64,000 nucleotides of DNA from RGIG3701 sp031553595 (GCA_031553595.1 JAVBLI010000008.1:124001-188000), one strand, 5' to 3'; numbered from the stretch's first letter, positions 52,727 through 61,608 are shown. Translations and numbers: made by a program. Notes: generated from the letters alone by a model not told the origin.

Positions 52727-55027
52727 CTATCGCACACGGCGGCGGAAGAAGAAAACGGCGGGGCCGGCCAGCAGGAGCATGATCCACGTGGCAGGTTCCG
52801 GAACCGCATTAAGCTGGTATAGCGTGACACCGTCCGAACCCGTCAGTCCGTACACAGCGTTAAACCCGCCGAGGTCCCAGCCGAACCACGCGTAGCCGCT
52901 GTCGTTGAGGTATGGCCCCGTCAGAAGCAGACTGTCCGCGGTCAGGGCACCAAAATGTACGCCGGTCTCGACGACCGCGCTGTTGAGGTAGTTCATCAAC
53001 AGGTCGATCAGGGGGGTGCCGTCCACGCCGGTTTTGCCTTCCACACCCTTGAAAAACGCCTGAATATAGGTGTATTCGCCATGGAGCTCCAACGCGCCGC
53101 TGACCGTGCCGTTGACGCGAAGCGGGTCGTCGGTGCGGAAAATCTCGTAAACTCCCACAATCCCATCCCACGGTGTATTGATCAAATTAATTCCCTCGTG
53201 ATTTATCTGGATGACGGCGGATTGGTGGTTGGCCGGCGACACATCCTTGAACTGGAACGGTGTGTTGTCCAGCCACAAATTCGCCCAGTTGTATCCCTGG
53301 GCACCGATGGCGGTTTTCGACGCCGTCATCAGTGTCGTCGTGTCGGTCTTCAAGGAAATGAATCCGGGGGTGTTAATGTCGAGGGATTGGGTCTCAGCTT
53401 CCAGACTGATAAGCTCCGCTTTGATCGCCGAGGCGCCATAGGAGTCGAGCATATAATTAATGTCTAGCCTTTTCCCCGATCCTGACACAGTCATGAACGT
53501 GGTGTTGATATCCGCCTTGGAGCCATAGATGTTCAAATGGGCGTTCGCACTGTAGCCGATGATCGAATTTTCGACACTGATCTTACCGCCGTAGATATTG
53601 ACTTCAGAGTTCGTTAAGGTACTGGTTGTGCCGTCTGTATAAGATTGCACAAAGCCGATGTTCAGGTTGCCGTCGATCGAATTGGCCGAGGTTTTATTGA
53701 TCGTCACATTGGCATTTTTGGAGATATTCCATTGGGCCAGCGTGTCATTAAAATTCGTGCCGGGGGCGGACATCCATCCGACGTAGGTGTCGCCGTAACA
53801 CAGATAATTTCCGCAGGGCATGTTGTAAACGGCCTGTCCGGCGGACTTGCTACCAGCAGCCACGCCTCCGGAGTCCAGATTATAGCCGAGATACATGTTG
53901 GCGTTGGAGGAACTTGGGCCGGGGGTGTTGTGGGCGATGATGCCGCCGCTGGCTTCTTCATTCACCCCATAGTGGGCCAATTGCTGGTAAGGTCCGACCT
54001 GGAAAAGTCCGCCGCAAGTCTGATTGATCGTGGCATTCCCTTTGCCGGTGCCGATGATCGCGGAAAAACGCGCAAGCAGCGTTCCGGTGGAGATATTCAC
54101 GGTTCCGGTACCGCCGCTCTCGCCGACAACAAGATTATATGTCTCGAAATACGAGTTGCCGCCATGATTCGCGACTCCCGTGCCACCCTGCGTGGAGTCG
54201 TTGTTTTTGTTTCCGCCGACCGTGTAAAGCGCCATCGCAGAGGAATAAACGGACCGGGCATTGCCCGAAAAATTCATGGTTCCTGTACCGCCGCTAACCC
54301 CCAGTGTAAGCCCCTGATTGCCATAGTCACCCATATAATCGAGCGCGCCGGTAAGAAAACCTCCCGACATATTGATCGTGCCCTTCCCGCCCCCTGCTCC
54401 GACGATCATGCCGGTATACAGGATGTACGTATAATCTGCCGAACGGGGATCATTATTGCTGGAAATGTCCATGACGGTCCTGACATTGGCACCCTCGGCA
54501 AGGATTGTCAACGAAGGGTAGAGCGTGCCGCCCGTCATTTTATAATTGACATTAATCGTCGCACCGCTGGCAGCCCGGTCGGTTCCCAAGGCTAAATAAT
54601 TCGAGGTAACCATGCCGCCCGATTGCTCAAAAGTCAGCGTGTTACCAGGTAACGTGGCAAGCGTGCCGACTTCGAAACCGTAAGGGATGCCCGCAGGAGT
54701 TGGAGCATAGGAAGCAATATTCCCCGTCCCGGAAAGTTTCACATTGGAGTTAAGCTGGTAAAGATTGCGATTAAAGGCAGAATTATAATACACCGTGCCG
54801 GTGTTCACCTCCACCTTGCCGGTAGATACGATCGCCGTGTCGCCCACCCAGGGGTAGTTGTTCGGGTTGCCGCCCGTCCAATTGCCGGTGGCAGTCCACA
54901 CACCATTCCCCGTATCCGGCCCAACCCACGTAAAGTTGGCAGCCCGGGCGATTCCCGAAACGCACAAAAACAGAGCGACGAATAACCCCGCCTTCGCTAA
55001 CATACTAAAATCGAAATTTCTTTGCAT
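52727..55027 (-). CDS. Exported PEP-CTERM beta-repeat protein, type B C-terminal domain
   Basis: This 766-residue protein is a close paralogue of the 35678 protein. It has a signal peptide (MQRNFDFSMLAKAGLFVALFLCVSGIARA) and no clear ribosome site. After it come N-terminal beta-strand repeats (VGGNKNNDSTQGGTGVANHG, GESGGTGTVNISTGTLLARF, TCGGLFQVGPYQQL, NMPCGNYLCYGDTYVGWM). The C-terminal domain repeats nearly word for word the type B domain (WDGIVGVYEIFRTDDPLRVN, GEYTYIQAFFKGVEGKTG, YLNSAVVETGVHFGALTADSL, GYAWFGWDLGGFNAVYG). A PEP-CTERM signal ends it (VPEPATWIMLLLAGPAVFFFRRR). A perfect consensus promoter precedes it. Function is unknown. Confidence 0.85.
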   Translation of the reverse strand: MQRNFDFSMLAKAGLFVALFLCVSGIARAANFTWVGPDTGNGVWTATGNWTGGNPNNYPWVGDTAIVSTGKVEVNTGTVYYNSAFNRNLYQLNSNVKLSGTGNIASYAPTPAGIPYGFEVGTLATLPGNTLTFEQSGGMVTSNYLALGTDRAASGATINVNYKMTGGTLYPSLTILAEGANVRTVMDISSNNDPRSADYTYILYTGMIVGAGGGKGTINMSGGFLTGALDYMGDYGNQGLTLGVSGGTGTMNFSGNARSVYSSAMALYTVGGNKNNDSTQGGTGVANHGGNSYFETYNLVVGESGGTGTVNISTGTLLARFSAIIGTGKGNATINQTCGGLFQVGPYQQLAHYGVNEEASGGIIAHNTPGPSSSNANMYLGYNLDSGGVAAGSKSAGQAVYNMPCGNYLCYGDTYVGWMSAPGTNFNDTLAQWNISKNANVTINKTSANSIDGNLNIGFVQSYTDGTTSTLTNSEVNIYGGKISVENSIIGYSANAHLNIYGSKADINTTFMTVSGSGKRLDINYMLDSYGASAIKAELISLEAETQSLDINTPGFISLKTDTTTLMTASKTAIGAQGYNWANLWLDNTPFQFKDVSPANHQSAVIQINHEGINLINTPWDGIVGVYEIFRTDDPLRVNGTVSGALELHGEYTYIQAFFKGVEGKTGVDGTPLIDLLMNYLNSAVVETGVHFGALTADSLLLTGPYLNDSGYAWFGWDLGGFNAVYGLTGSDGVTLYQLNAVPEPATWIMLLLAGPAVFFFRRRVR

Positions 55028-55213
55028 AGGGACACACTTATCCTGTCGATGGGGATGAAATATATAACTTTCTATTTAACGTTTCATTAATAAAGCCTTA
55101 CCAGTCCCGGGTTCGAAATATCCAATCGTGAGGATTAACATACATTCAGCCACATCCCTGTAGCATCTCTAAACGCCCATAAGAACATGGCCGTAAAACT
55201 TTAATCTTTTTTA

Positions 55214-55241
55214 ATTATATCGCGCAACCCCTATATGTCAA
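55214..55241 (-). promoter_or_regulatory. Perfect consensus promoter for the 52727-55027 gene
   Basis: Minus-strand TTGACA (55236-55241) and TATAAT (55214-55219), 16 bp apart, with a leader of about 180 nt. The 320 bp between this gene and the DmeF-like gene contains no other gene. Confidence 0.75.
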
Positions 55242-55349
55242 CAGGAAATTGCCAAATTTCCGTAAAGTTATTTAGGAAAACACAGAATAATGCATTAAAA
55301 ACAAATATACCGCTTTTAACATGAGGTAAATCATGATTTGCTCATCGCA

Positions 55350-56327
55350 TCAATCTCCCTCATCCGGGCTATGCACTTCCACGTTAATATGCTTCAAGCA
55401 CACGAAATCAGGCCCTGAAAGCAGCATACGGTAATACTCCGGCGGGCGTGGATGCGTAGTCAGTAGCGATACGATGACTGCTACGTCATTTTCGCTGACA
55501 TTCCAGGCATGCAGATCCAACACACGATTATCCGCGTCGGCTTCCATCACGCGGCGGATTTCGTCGAGCATGGGAACCGTGACGTTGCTGTCCAGCAAAA
55601 TCCGGCTCGTCTGCCTCAAAAGCCCTTTCGCCCACCACAGGATCATGGCCCCGCCAAGAAAACCGGCCACCGGGTCCAGGGCCACCCATCCATACTGCTT
55701 TCCGGCAAGCAGCGCGAGGATCGCTAACACGGACGTCAGTGCGTCGGCTAGCACATGGATGAACGCCGATTTCAGGTTATAATCTTTCTCCAGCCCGGCG
55801 TGCGGCGCACCATGATTTTCAGGTATCGCCTCGTGCGTATGGACATGTCCATGCGTGTGGCCTTCTCCACCGAGAATCCAGGCGCAGACCAGATTCACCG
55901 CCAGGCCGATTACCGCCACGAGAATCGCTGTATTAAAATGAATCTCCACGGGGCTCAGCAACCGCATCGTCGATTCGTAAATAATGAACACACCCATCAG
56001 CCCCAGCAGGATGGCATTCGTAAACGCGGCTAGCACGCCGACTTTCCCAGTGCCGAACGTGTACTGTTGTTTATCGCGCTGGCGGCGGCTGTAAACATAC
56101 GCGAAAAGCGAAATCGCCAGCGCCCCGGCATGGGTGCCCATGTGCATACCGTCCGAGAGAAGGGCCATCGAGCCGGTCAGCGCCCCGACGGCGATTTCAG
56201 CGACCATCGTCACCAGCGTCAGAATGACCACGACAAGTGTCCGCCGCTCATTCTCCGGCGAAACTGCCCCGAAATGGTGTGGGTGCGAGACATGATCCAA
56301 TTCATATTTTTTTACTTTCCCAGCCAT
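55350..56327 (-). CDS. Cation diffusion facilitator, DmeF-like (Co/Ni/Zn export)
   Basis: This 325-residue protein is a CDF metal/proton antiporter. Transmembrane segment 2 has LLSDGMHMGTHAGAL, the H-x-x-x-H variant found in the DmeF branch instead of the usual H-x-x-x-D, and segment 5 has FIHVLADALTSV with the H-x-x-x-D pair. A His-rich loop (GHTHGHVHTHEAIPENHG) lies between segments 4 and 5. The C-terminal cytoplasmic part (VLDLHAWNVSENDVAVIVSL, THPRPPEYYRMLL) also matches DmeF. DmeF proteins export cobalt or nickel; the metal here is inferred only. No regulator (dmeR/frmR) is adjacent. It and the His/Cys-rich adaptor at 27905 suggest a metal-rich habitat. Confidence 0.85.
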   Translation of the reverse strand: MAGKVKKYELDHVSHPHHFGAVSPENERRTLVVVILTLVTMVAEIAVGALTGSMALLSDGMHMGTHAGALAISLFAYVYSRRQRDKQQYTFGTGKVGVLAAFTNAILLGLMGVFIIYESTMRLLSPVEIHFNTAILVAVIGLAVNLVCAWILGGEGHTHGHVHTHEAIPENHGAPHAGLEKDYNLKSAFIHVLADALTSVLAILALLAGKQYGWVALDPVAGFLGGAMILWWAKGLLRQTSRILLDSNVTVPMLDEIRRVMEADADNRVLDLHAWNVSENDVAVIVSLLTTHPRPPEYYRMLLSGPDFVCLKHINVEVHSPDEGD

Positions 56328-56414
56328 GGCATCTCCCTTTCACGTCCTTTTTCGCCCATTTTCCTTCATTTTAGCATGTTTCTCCACCCAAAAAAAGCCA
56401 CCACGACAAACCGC

Positions 56415-56442
56415 TTCCCGAAATACGTGAAGATGCTATAAT
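56415..56442 (+). promoter_or_regulatory. Extended -10 promoter for hpnC
   Basis: TGC-TATAAT at 56434-56442 with a weak TTCCCG at 56415-56420. Leader of about 35 nt, all of it heptamer repeat. Confidence 0.5.
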
Positions 56443-56448
56443 ATTATC

Positions 56449-56482
56449 ATTCCTCATTCCTAATTCCTCATTCCTAATTCCC
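56449..56482 (+). repeat. Heptamer repeat tract 5, directly before hpnC
   Basis: Alternating ATTCCTC and ATTCCTA, four full units and a partial ATTCCC, ending at the base before the hpnC ATG. It leaves no room for a Shine-Dalgarno sequence. Confidence 0.8.
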
Positions 56483-57424
56483 ATGCCCTCCCCGTTTCAC
56501 TCCACCGGCCAGCCCATCCGAGATTTTGCGTTTTTCGGACCCGAGCAGACTTGCGTGCCCACCCCGGAAGACGCGCGGACGTACTGTAGCAGCCTGGCCC
56601 GGGCGCATTACGAAAATTTTTCCGTGGTCACGTTCCTGCTGCCGCGGGGAATGAAGCCGCATTTTTACGCCGTTTACGCGTTTTGTCGCTGGGCCGACGA
56701 TCTGGGAGATGAGACGGAAGCCGCCGCCCCGCAGATGCTTGCGTGGTGGGAAACGCTTTTAGACCGCTTTTACACCGAGCTGGACGCCCCGGCGGATGCA
56801 CGAACCGTGATTCACCCCGTTTTCGTGGCCCTGCATGACACCGTCCGGGAATTCGGCATGCCGAAACAGCTTTTCGCGGATCTGCTGGTGGCGTTTCGGC
56901 AGGATCAGGCCGTGAAGGCGTACGCCACGCGGGATGCGCTGCTGGCATACTGCCGATACTCGGCGAATCCCGTGGGCCGAATGATTCTGCATCTGGCCCG
57001 CACCACCGACGAAGAATCGTTGCGGATGGCGGACGCCGTCTGCACCGGGCTGCAGCTGGCCAATTTCTGGCAGGATGTGGCCCGCGACTGGGAAGAAAAA
57101 CGCCGGGTTTACCTGCCGCGCGAAGACTGCCGGCGATTCGGCGTGACGGACGAAATGCTCGCGGCCGGGAAATTCACCCCGGAATTGGGTGCGCTGATGG
57201 AAGCGGAAGTGGCGTGGGCGAAATCTTTTTTTGAAGCGGGAAAAACGCTCGCCGGGCGAGTGCCGCGTGCGTTTTCGCTGGATATCCGGCTTTTCCGTGA
57301 CGGCGGCCTCGCGATTCTGGAAGAAATCCGCCGCCGGAAATATGACGTCTGGACCCAGCGGCCCACGGTCTCGAAATGGCGTAAAATCCGCCTGCTGATG
57401 CGAAATCTCATTTGCCGGAAATAA
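56483..57424 (+). CDS. hpnC: Hydroxysqualene synthase (HpnC)
   Basis: This 313-residue protein is a squalene/phytoene synthase-fold enzyme of the HpnC group, which with HpnD and HpnE makes squalene for hopanoids. The two Mg-binding aspartate motifs are ADDLGDE (Asp72/73, Asp76) and NFWQDVARDWEE (Asp197, Asp201). SLARAHYENFSVVTFLLPRG and KPHFYAVYAFCRWADDLGDE are typical of HpnC rather than phytoene synthase, which usually has DDxxD with different flanks. HpnD, HpnE and squalene-hopene cyclase are not in the window. No ribosome site precedes the ATG; a heptamer tract occupies that position. A bidirectional hairpin separates it from the converging PEP-CTERM gene. Confidence 0.85.
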   Translation: MPSPFHSTGQPIRDFAFFGPEQTCVPTPEDARTYCSSLARAHYENFSVVTFLLPRGMKPHFYAVYAFCRWADDLGDETEAAAPQMLAWWETLLDRFYTELDAPADARTVIHPVFVALHDTVREFGMPKQLFADLLVAFRQDQAVKAYATRDALLAYCRYSANPVGRMILHLARTTDEESLRMADAVCTGLQLANFWQDVARDWEEKRRVYLPREDCRRFGVTDEMLAAGKFTPELGALMEAEVAWAKSFFEAGKTLAGRVPRAFSLDIRLFRDGGLAILEEIRRRKYDVWTQRPTVSKWRKIRLLMRNLICRK

Positions 57425-57432
57425 ATATTCAT

Positions 57433-57472
57433 AAAAAAACCTTCCCGCCGCACGCCGTAGCAGGAAGGTTTT
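57433..57472. terminator. Bidirectional hairpin between hpnC and the 57514-61335 gene
   Basis: AACCTTCC pairs with GGAAGGTT. On the minus strand seven T follow, so it is a good terminator for the PEP-CTERM gene; the plus side has only four T. Confidence 0.8.
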
Positions 57473-57513
57473 CAAAGGTTTGAGCCGGATGGCCGTTCGC
57501 CACCCGAGGCGCA

Positions 57514-60500
57514 TTACTTCTTCCGCCTCCGGACGGCCATCAGCCCCATGGCACCCAGAATCAGCATGATCCACGTTGTGGGTTCCGGGATGTGCGTCAG
57601 CGATGCCAGCGAAATGTCCGTGCCGTAATGGTTATTGAACCATTCCGTGCTCCAGCCGATCAGCCGGTATCCCTGCTGCTCGAAGTGATAGATGTCGATA
57701 GCGAATGTAATCCCATCGTTATTGTTGCTGACCACAACCCCCTTGTATCCGGAGTCTTTGAGGCCCGCGTTGATATATTCCACAAACGCGGTATAGACAT
57801 CGCCTTCAAGCATACCGGCACCGTTGGTAATGAAGTGAGCCCAAACAATATCATGCTCACTGGGTGTCGCAAAACTCGTCGGGTACACATGTACCCATCC
57901 CGTATATTTATGATTGGGATCGTCGCTGAATGTGGGATCGTAAACAAACGTCTGGTGGTAATGCCAGGTCGGGAAATTTTCGTGGCTGAATCCCACTACC
58001 AAATTTTCACCGGTGGCTTGGCCGGAAACAACATAGGAGTCGGGAGACGTGTACGTACCGGTGTAACCCACATTGGCCCCGGTGTTATAAATCTCAAACG
58101 TACTGTCGAGACCCTGGAAAGACATGCCGTGGGCCGCGATGTGGTGCGTGCCGTTAAGGTTAATCTGGCCACCGGTGACATTAATCGCCGAGGTCCCCCC
58201 TGAAACGTCGTTCAACTCCGAGTTCACGTAAAAATACGTAGTCAGGTTGCCGCCGGCGTTATATCCCTGGTCCAGGGTAATGTTGGCGTTCGTGCCGACG
58301 ACGAAAACCTGGCCGCCTTTTCCGGCGCCGCCGACGATGGTCGGGGCCGTGAGCGTTCCGCCCTCCACACCGATGGACGCATTATTTTTCGTCATATCGC
58401 TGCCGACGGTAATCGTTTGTTTCGCCACCATCTCCCCATTGGGATTCACCGCAACCACGCCTTGGCCGACGGAATTTCCGATCATCAGGGGGTCAGTCAC
58501 CACCCACTTGGATGAAACACCGACACCGCCATTCTCGGTAACGTCTTTCCCGTATTTATCACCGACGTCGACCACACCTCGGCCGTATCCAGCGCCGACG
58601 ATAACGTCTCCCTCCGAACGCACGCTGGCGCCTTTACGGATGTGGATTTCTCCCGTGCCTTCTAAACCGACGGTCAGATTGTTGGTCGTCGTCCACGATT
58701 CCCCGGGCTTCGATACATCGATGAGTCCGTAGCCGCTGGGTTCCATACCGACGAGGATCTGGTAGTTACTGGTCACGATGGAACCACTGATCTCCAACGT
58801 ACCCTTTCCGGCCCTACCGACGATCAGCGTGTTGCCGGCGCCCAGGTCCCACTGACCGCCGTCGAGTGTCACGGTGCCTTCGCCATTCATTCCGGAACCA
58901 ATCGTTGCCACGCCGGTCGTCGTAACCTTGGAACTGGAGCCGGAAATCGTCAACGTACCTATTCCCTCTTCGCCGACGTTCAGCACAGTCGTTTCCCACT
59001 TCCCCCCTGCCTCAATCTTTACTTCGCCACCCACTTCGCCATTGCGCAGAGGGGGGTTGGTACCGATCGTCGATATGTCGGTGCTCTTCACCAGGGCGTT
59101 GGAACCGGAAACAGTTAACGTACCCTCTCCCATCAAACCGATATCCAACGTGCCTTTCGTTTCCCACGTGCCGTTGGTAACCGTCACATTACCGACGCCA
59201 ATGCGACCGACGATTGCCGCGCCGTTCGAGGTCAGTGTGGAACCATTGGAAATCGCAACAACACCATATCCCTGAGAACCAACCGTCAGAGAACCCGTCG
59301 TCCACGTGCCACCCGTAAGATTCACCTTGTTCTCCGTGGCTAAAGAGCCGGATTCGCCGACCGTTGCGTCGGTAGAGACCACGGAGGTTCCGGTCTGGAT
59401 ATTCAAGACACCTTTTCCCGCGCCACCCACCGTCAGGCTGGTCGTCTTCCATTCACCCGTACCCGAAAGCGTCACGGTGCCGGTGCCATTGGCGGTCGTA
59501 CCGATCATTGCCACGGGGGTATCGACCTTACCGGAGTTAATCTCCAGAGTACCCGTTCTCGAATAACCGACATGCAGGGAGTCGTACGTCGCGGTGCTGG
59601 TCCATGTACCTCCATTCAGGATAACTGTGCCATCGCCGTTGGTGCCGACACCGAGATAGGCCGTATTCCCGGTTTTTAGCTCGCTATCAGAACTTAATGT
59701 GATGGTTCCTTTTCCCGTGTTACCAACATACAGAAAACTGCTCACGTCCCATGTGCCGCCCGCAATGGTCACAGTGCCCTTACTATTGACGTTCGAGTAG
59801 CTGCCGCCCACGGTTCCCGTGCCAGTCGTCTTTACCAGGGTGTCGGAGTTGATCTCCAGGGTGCCCGTGCCGGAATTCCCCACTGTCAAATTTTTCGTAT
59901 TCCACGTGGAGGCCTCGCTCAAAGCGTTCTCTCCCGTAAGCGTAACCTTGCCGGTGCTGTTGCTGTTGCTGGCGATCGTTGTCGCGGCACCGTTGCTATT
60001 AACGACAGCGCCGTCGTTAATATTCAGGGTACCCGTTCCACTGCTGCCGATGATCGCCGTGCTGCTCATGGTCCAGGTGGAGCCTGTAATCGTTGCGGTG
60101 CCTTGAGAGGAACCGCCGATTGTTACCGAACTGGAGCCCACCGTGTTGCCGGCGCCAACCGTCACGGTACCGGTTCCACCGTTACCGATAGTCATCCCGG
60201 TCGTGGTCCAGGTAGTGCCGGTGCCCGTGATCGAAACCGTGCCGGTTCCACTGCTACCGACAGCCAACGTACCCGTGGTCCATTGGGCGTCGGTGCCCGC
60301 GATCGAAACCGTGCCGGTTCCACTGCTACCGACAGTCAGCGTACCCGTGGTCCATTGGGCGCTGGCACCCGTGAGCGTAACCTCCCCGGTGGTGCCGGCG
60401 GAGTTACCAAGGACTGTCGTACCTGTGCTTGCTATTGCGCCGCCGTCAAGCGTTAGTATGCCTTTTCCAGTTCCATTTCCAGTGTTGCCCACATTCAGCG

Positions 60501-61335
60501 AACCCGAAGTCCACTTGGCATTCGTTCCCATAAGCTCCAGCGTGCCGGTGCTGCCGCTGCCTAAGTTAGTTGTACCGACAGAGCTTGCCGAAGCGCCGGC
60601 GCCAATGGTTACTTTGCCCGTACCGCCACTGCCGACATTCAAATAATAGGAACTCCACAAGGAGCCCGAATCCGAAATCGTCACTGTACCGCTACTGCTA
60701 GAGCCCGAACCCACCGTTGTCGTGCTGGAAGTATAGTATGTTACTCTGGAGCCACCCTTAATATTCAACGTACCCGTCGAGTTTGACCCGCTGGCGATCG
60801 TCAAGGTGCTCCTCGGAGTCCACGTCGCACCATTGGTGAGCTCCACGAGGCCTTTGCTGCTGGCATCGCTGGCGATCGCGGCCGCGCCGGTGGTGGTCAT
60901 CGTGCTGGTGGAACCGTCGATGTAGAGCCGCCCTGTGCCAGCCCCCGTGCCACCGACGGTCAATAGTCGCGTTGTCAGCGAATTACCGGAATTGACCGTA
61001 AGCGTGGAAAAAGTGCCCGAAGTGGTCGGGTCAATCAGGACCGAGTCCAGTGTCTCGCCACTAGTGTAAACGGGGGAATGCCCGCTGCCCATAATTTTCA
61101 CCGTGGCTCCCGCCCCCGGGACGCTGTGACCGGCCTGGCCACCAGCGGGAATCTCTGAGTTCAACGAATCAAAGTACGTCCAGTTCGCAGCAGTACCCCA
61201 CACCGTGCTGCCGCTATTGTTCCAGACGTGTTCAGCACCGCTCGATGGAAATGAATTAAATATAATGGATGCAGCCAGAATACACGCAACTCCGGCGGAA
61301 ATTCCTTTTTTTACGATGAAGGCAAGGCTTGGCAT
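57514..61335 (-). CDS. Very large exported PEP-CTERM protein with T5SS/PEP-CTERM-type repeats, type A C-terminal domain
   Basis: The 1273-residue protein starts at ATG 61335 (GGAG upstream), with signal peptide MPSLAFIVKKGISAGVACILAASIIFNSF. Nearly 1000 residues are repeats of about 24 residues and multiples of it, such as TLTVGSSGTGTVSIAGTDAQ and SSTAIIGSSGTGTLNINDGA. The Gly-Thr-Gly-x-V/L pattern predicts a right-handed beta-helix. One pair of repeats (60231-60374) is almost identical at DNA level. The C-terminus matches the 30306 and 61762 genes: FSHENFPTWHYHQTFVYDP, WVHVYPTSFATPSEHDIVW, VYTAFVEYINAGLKDSGY, IDIYHFEQQGYRLIGWSTEW. The PEP-CTERM signal is IPEPTTWIMLILGAMGLMAVRRRKK. It has an upstream promoter with extended -10 and the bidirectional hairpin after it. 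Confidence 0.9.
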   Translation of the reverse strand: MPSLAFIVKKGISAGVACILAASIIFNSFPSSGAEHVWNNSGSTVWGTAANWTYFDSLNSEIPAGGQAGHSVPGAGATVKIMGSGHSPVYTSGETLDSVLIDPTTSGTFSTLTVNSGNSLTTRLLTVGGTGAGTGRLYIDGSTSTMTTTGAAAIASDASSKGLVELTNGATWTPRSTLTIASGSNSTGTLNIKGGSRVTYYTSSTTTVGSGSSSSGTVTISDSGSLWSSYYLNVGSGGTGKVTIGAGASASSVGTTNLGSGSTGTLELMGTNAKWTSGSLNVGNTGNGTGKGILTLDGGAIASTGTTVLGNSAGTTGEVTLTGASAQWTTGTLTVGSSGTGTVSIAGTDAQWTTGTLAVGSSGTGTVSITGTGTTWTTTGMTIGNGGTGTVTVGAGNTVGSSSVTIGGSSQGTATITGSTWTMSSTAIIGSSGTGTLNINDGAVVNSNGAATTIASNSNSTGKVTLTGENALSEASTWNTKNLTVGNSGTGTLEINSDTLVKTTGTGTVGGSYSNVNSKGTVTIAGGTWDVSSFLYVGNTGKGTITLSSDSELKTGNTAYLGVGTNGDGTVILNGGTWTSTATYDSLHVGYSRTGTLEINSGKVDTPVAMIGTTANGTGTVTLSGTGEWKTTSLTVGGAGKGVLNIQTGTSVVSTDATVGESGSLATENKVNLTGGTWTTGSLTVGSQGYGVVAISNGSTLTSNGAAIVGRIGVGNVTVTNGTWETKGTLDIGLMGEGTLTVSGSNALVKSTDISTIGTNPPLRNGEVGGEVKIEAGGKWETTVLNVGEEGIGTLTISGSSSKVTTTGVATIGSGMNGEGTVTLDGGQWDLGAGNTLIVGRAGKGTLEISGSIVTSNYQILVGMEPSGYGLIDVSKPGESWTTTNNLTVGLEGTGEIHIRKGASVRSEGDVIVGAGYGRGVVDVGDKYGKDVTENGGVGVSSKWVVTDPLMIGNSVGQGVVAVNPNGEMVAKQTITVGSDMTKNNASIGVEGGTLTAPTIVGGAGKGGQVFVVGTNANITLDQGYNAGGNLTTYFYVNSELNDVSGGTSAINVTGGQINLNGTHHIAAHGMSFQGLDSTFEIYNTGANVGYTGTYTSPDSYVVSGQATGENLVVGFSHENFPTWHYHQTFVYDPTFSDDPNHKYTGWVHVYPTSFATPSEHDIVWAHFITNGAGMLEGDVYTAFVEYINAGLKDSGYKGVVVSNNNDGITFAIDIYHFEQQGYRLIGWSTEWFNNHYGTDISLASLTHIPEPTTWIMLILGAMGLMAVRRRKK
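60231..60374 (-). repeat. Two nearly identical 72-bp tandem repeats inside the 57514-61335 gene
   Basis: TCGAAACCGTGCCGGTTCC starts at 60231 and again at 60303; the two 72 bp units differ at only a few positions. Each encodes 24 residues (GTLAVGSSGTGTVSI type). Confidence 0.8.
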
Positions 61336-61446
61336 AAAACGCTCCTCAAATAACAAAACGGTATGTCCGTTAAAAAATATACACACTCTCAGGATCTCAG
61401 CCCCAGGATGATTTTAGCTTTCCAGACGCCCGTAGTGATTATGCCG

Positions 61447-61474
61447 ATTATAGCATTGCCCAAATTAAAAACAA
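61447..61474 (-). promoter_or_regulatory. Promoter for the 57514-61335 gene
   Basis: Minus-strand TTGTTT (61469-61474) and TATAAT (61447-61452), 16 bp apart, with extended TGC. Leader about 105 nt. Confidence 0.55.
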
Positions 61475-61550
61475 TTCCTTTTCTGTTTTTTCCAAAAGAA
61501 TTGTTAAAGTTTTCCCCTTCGGTCTGTTAACCTAGATAAGATAGTCTTTT

Positions 61551-61608
61551 ATTTACCAGTTATTTTAGGCAAAAATCCCGCGTATTTACCAGTTATTTTA
61601 GACAAAAA
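61551..61608. repeat. Pair of 25-bp direct repeats
   Basis: The sequence beginning ATTTACCAGTTATTTTAG occurs at 61551-61575 and 61584-61608, differing at one position, with 33 bp between starts. The pair lies between the terminator of the 61762 gene and the promoter of the 57514-61335 gene. Confidence 0.75.

Noticed and set aside
55100..55140. tRNA-like GGTTCGAA motif
   Set aside because: No acceptor stem or anticodon arm can be built around it.
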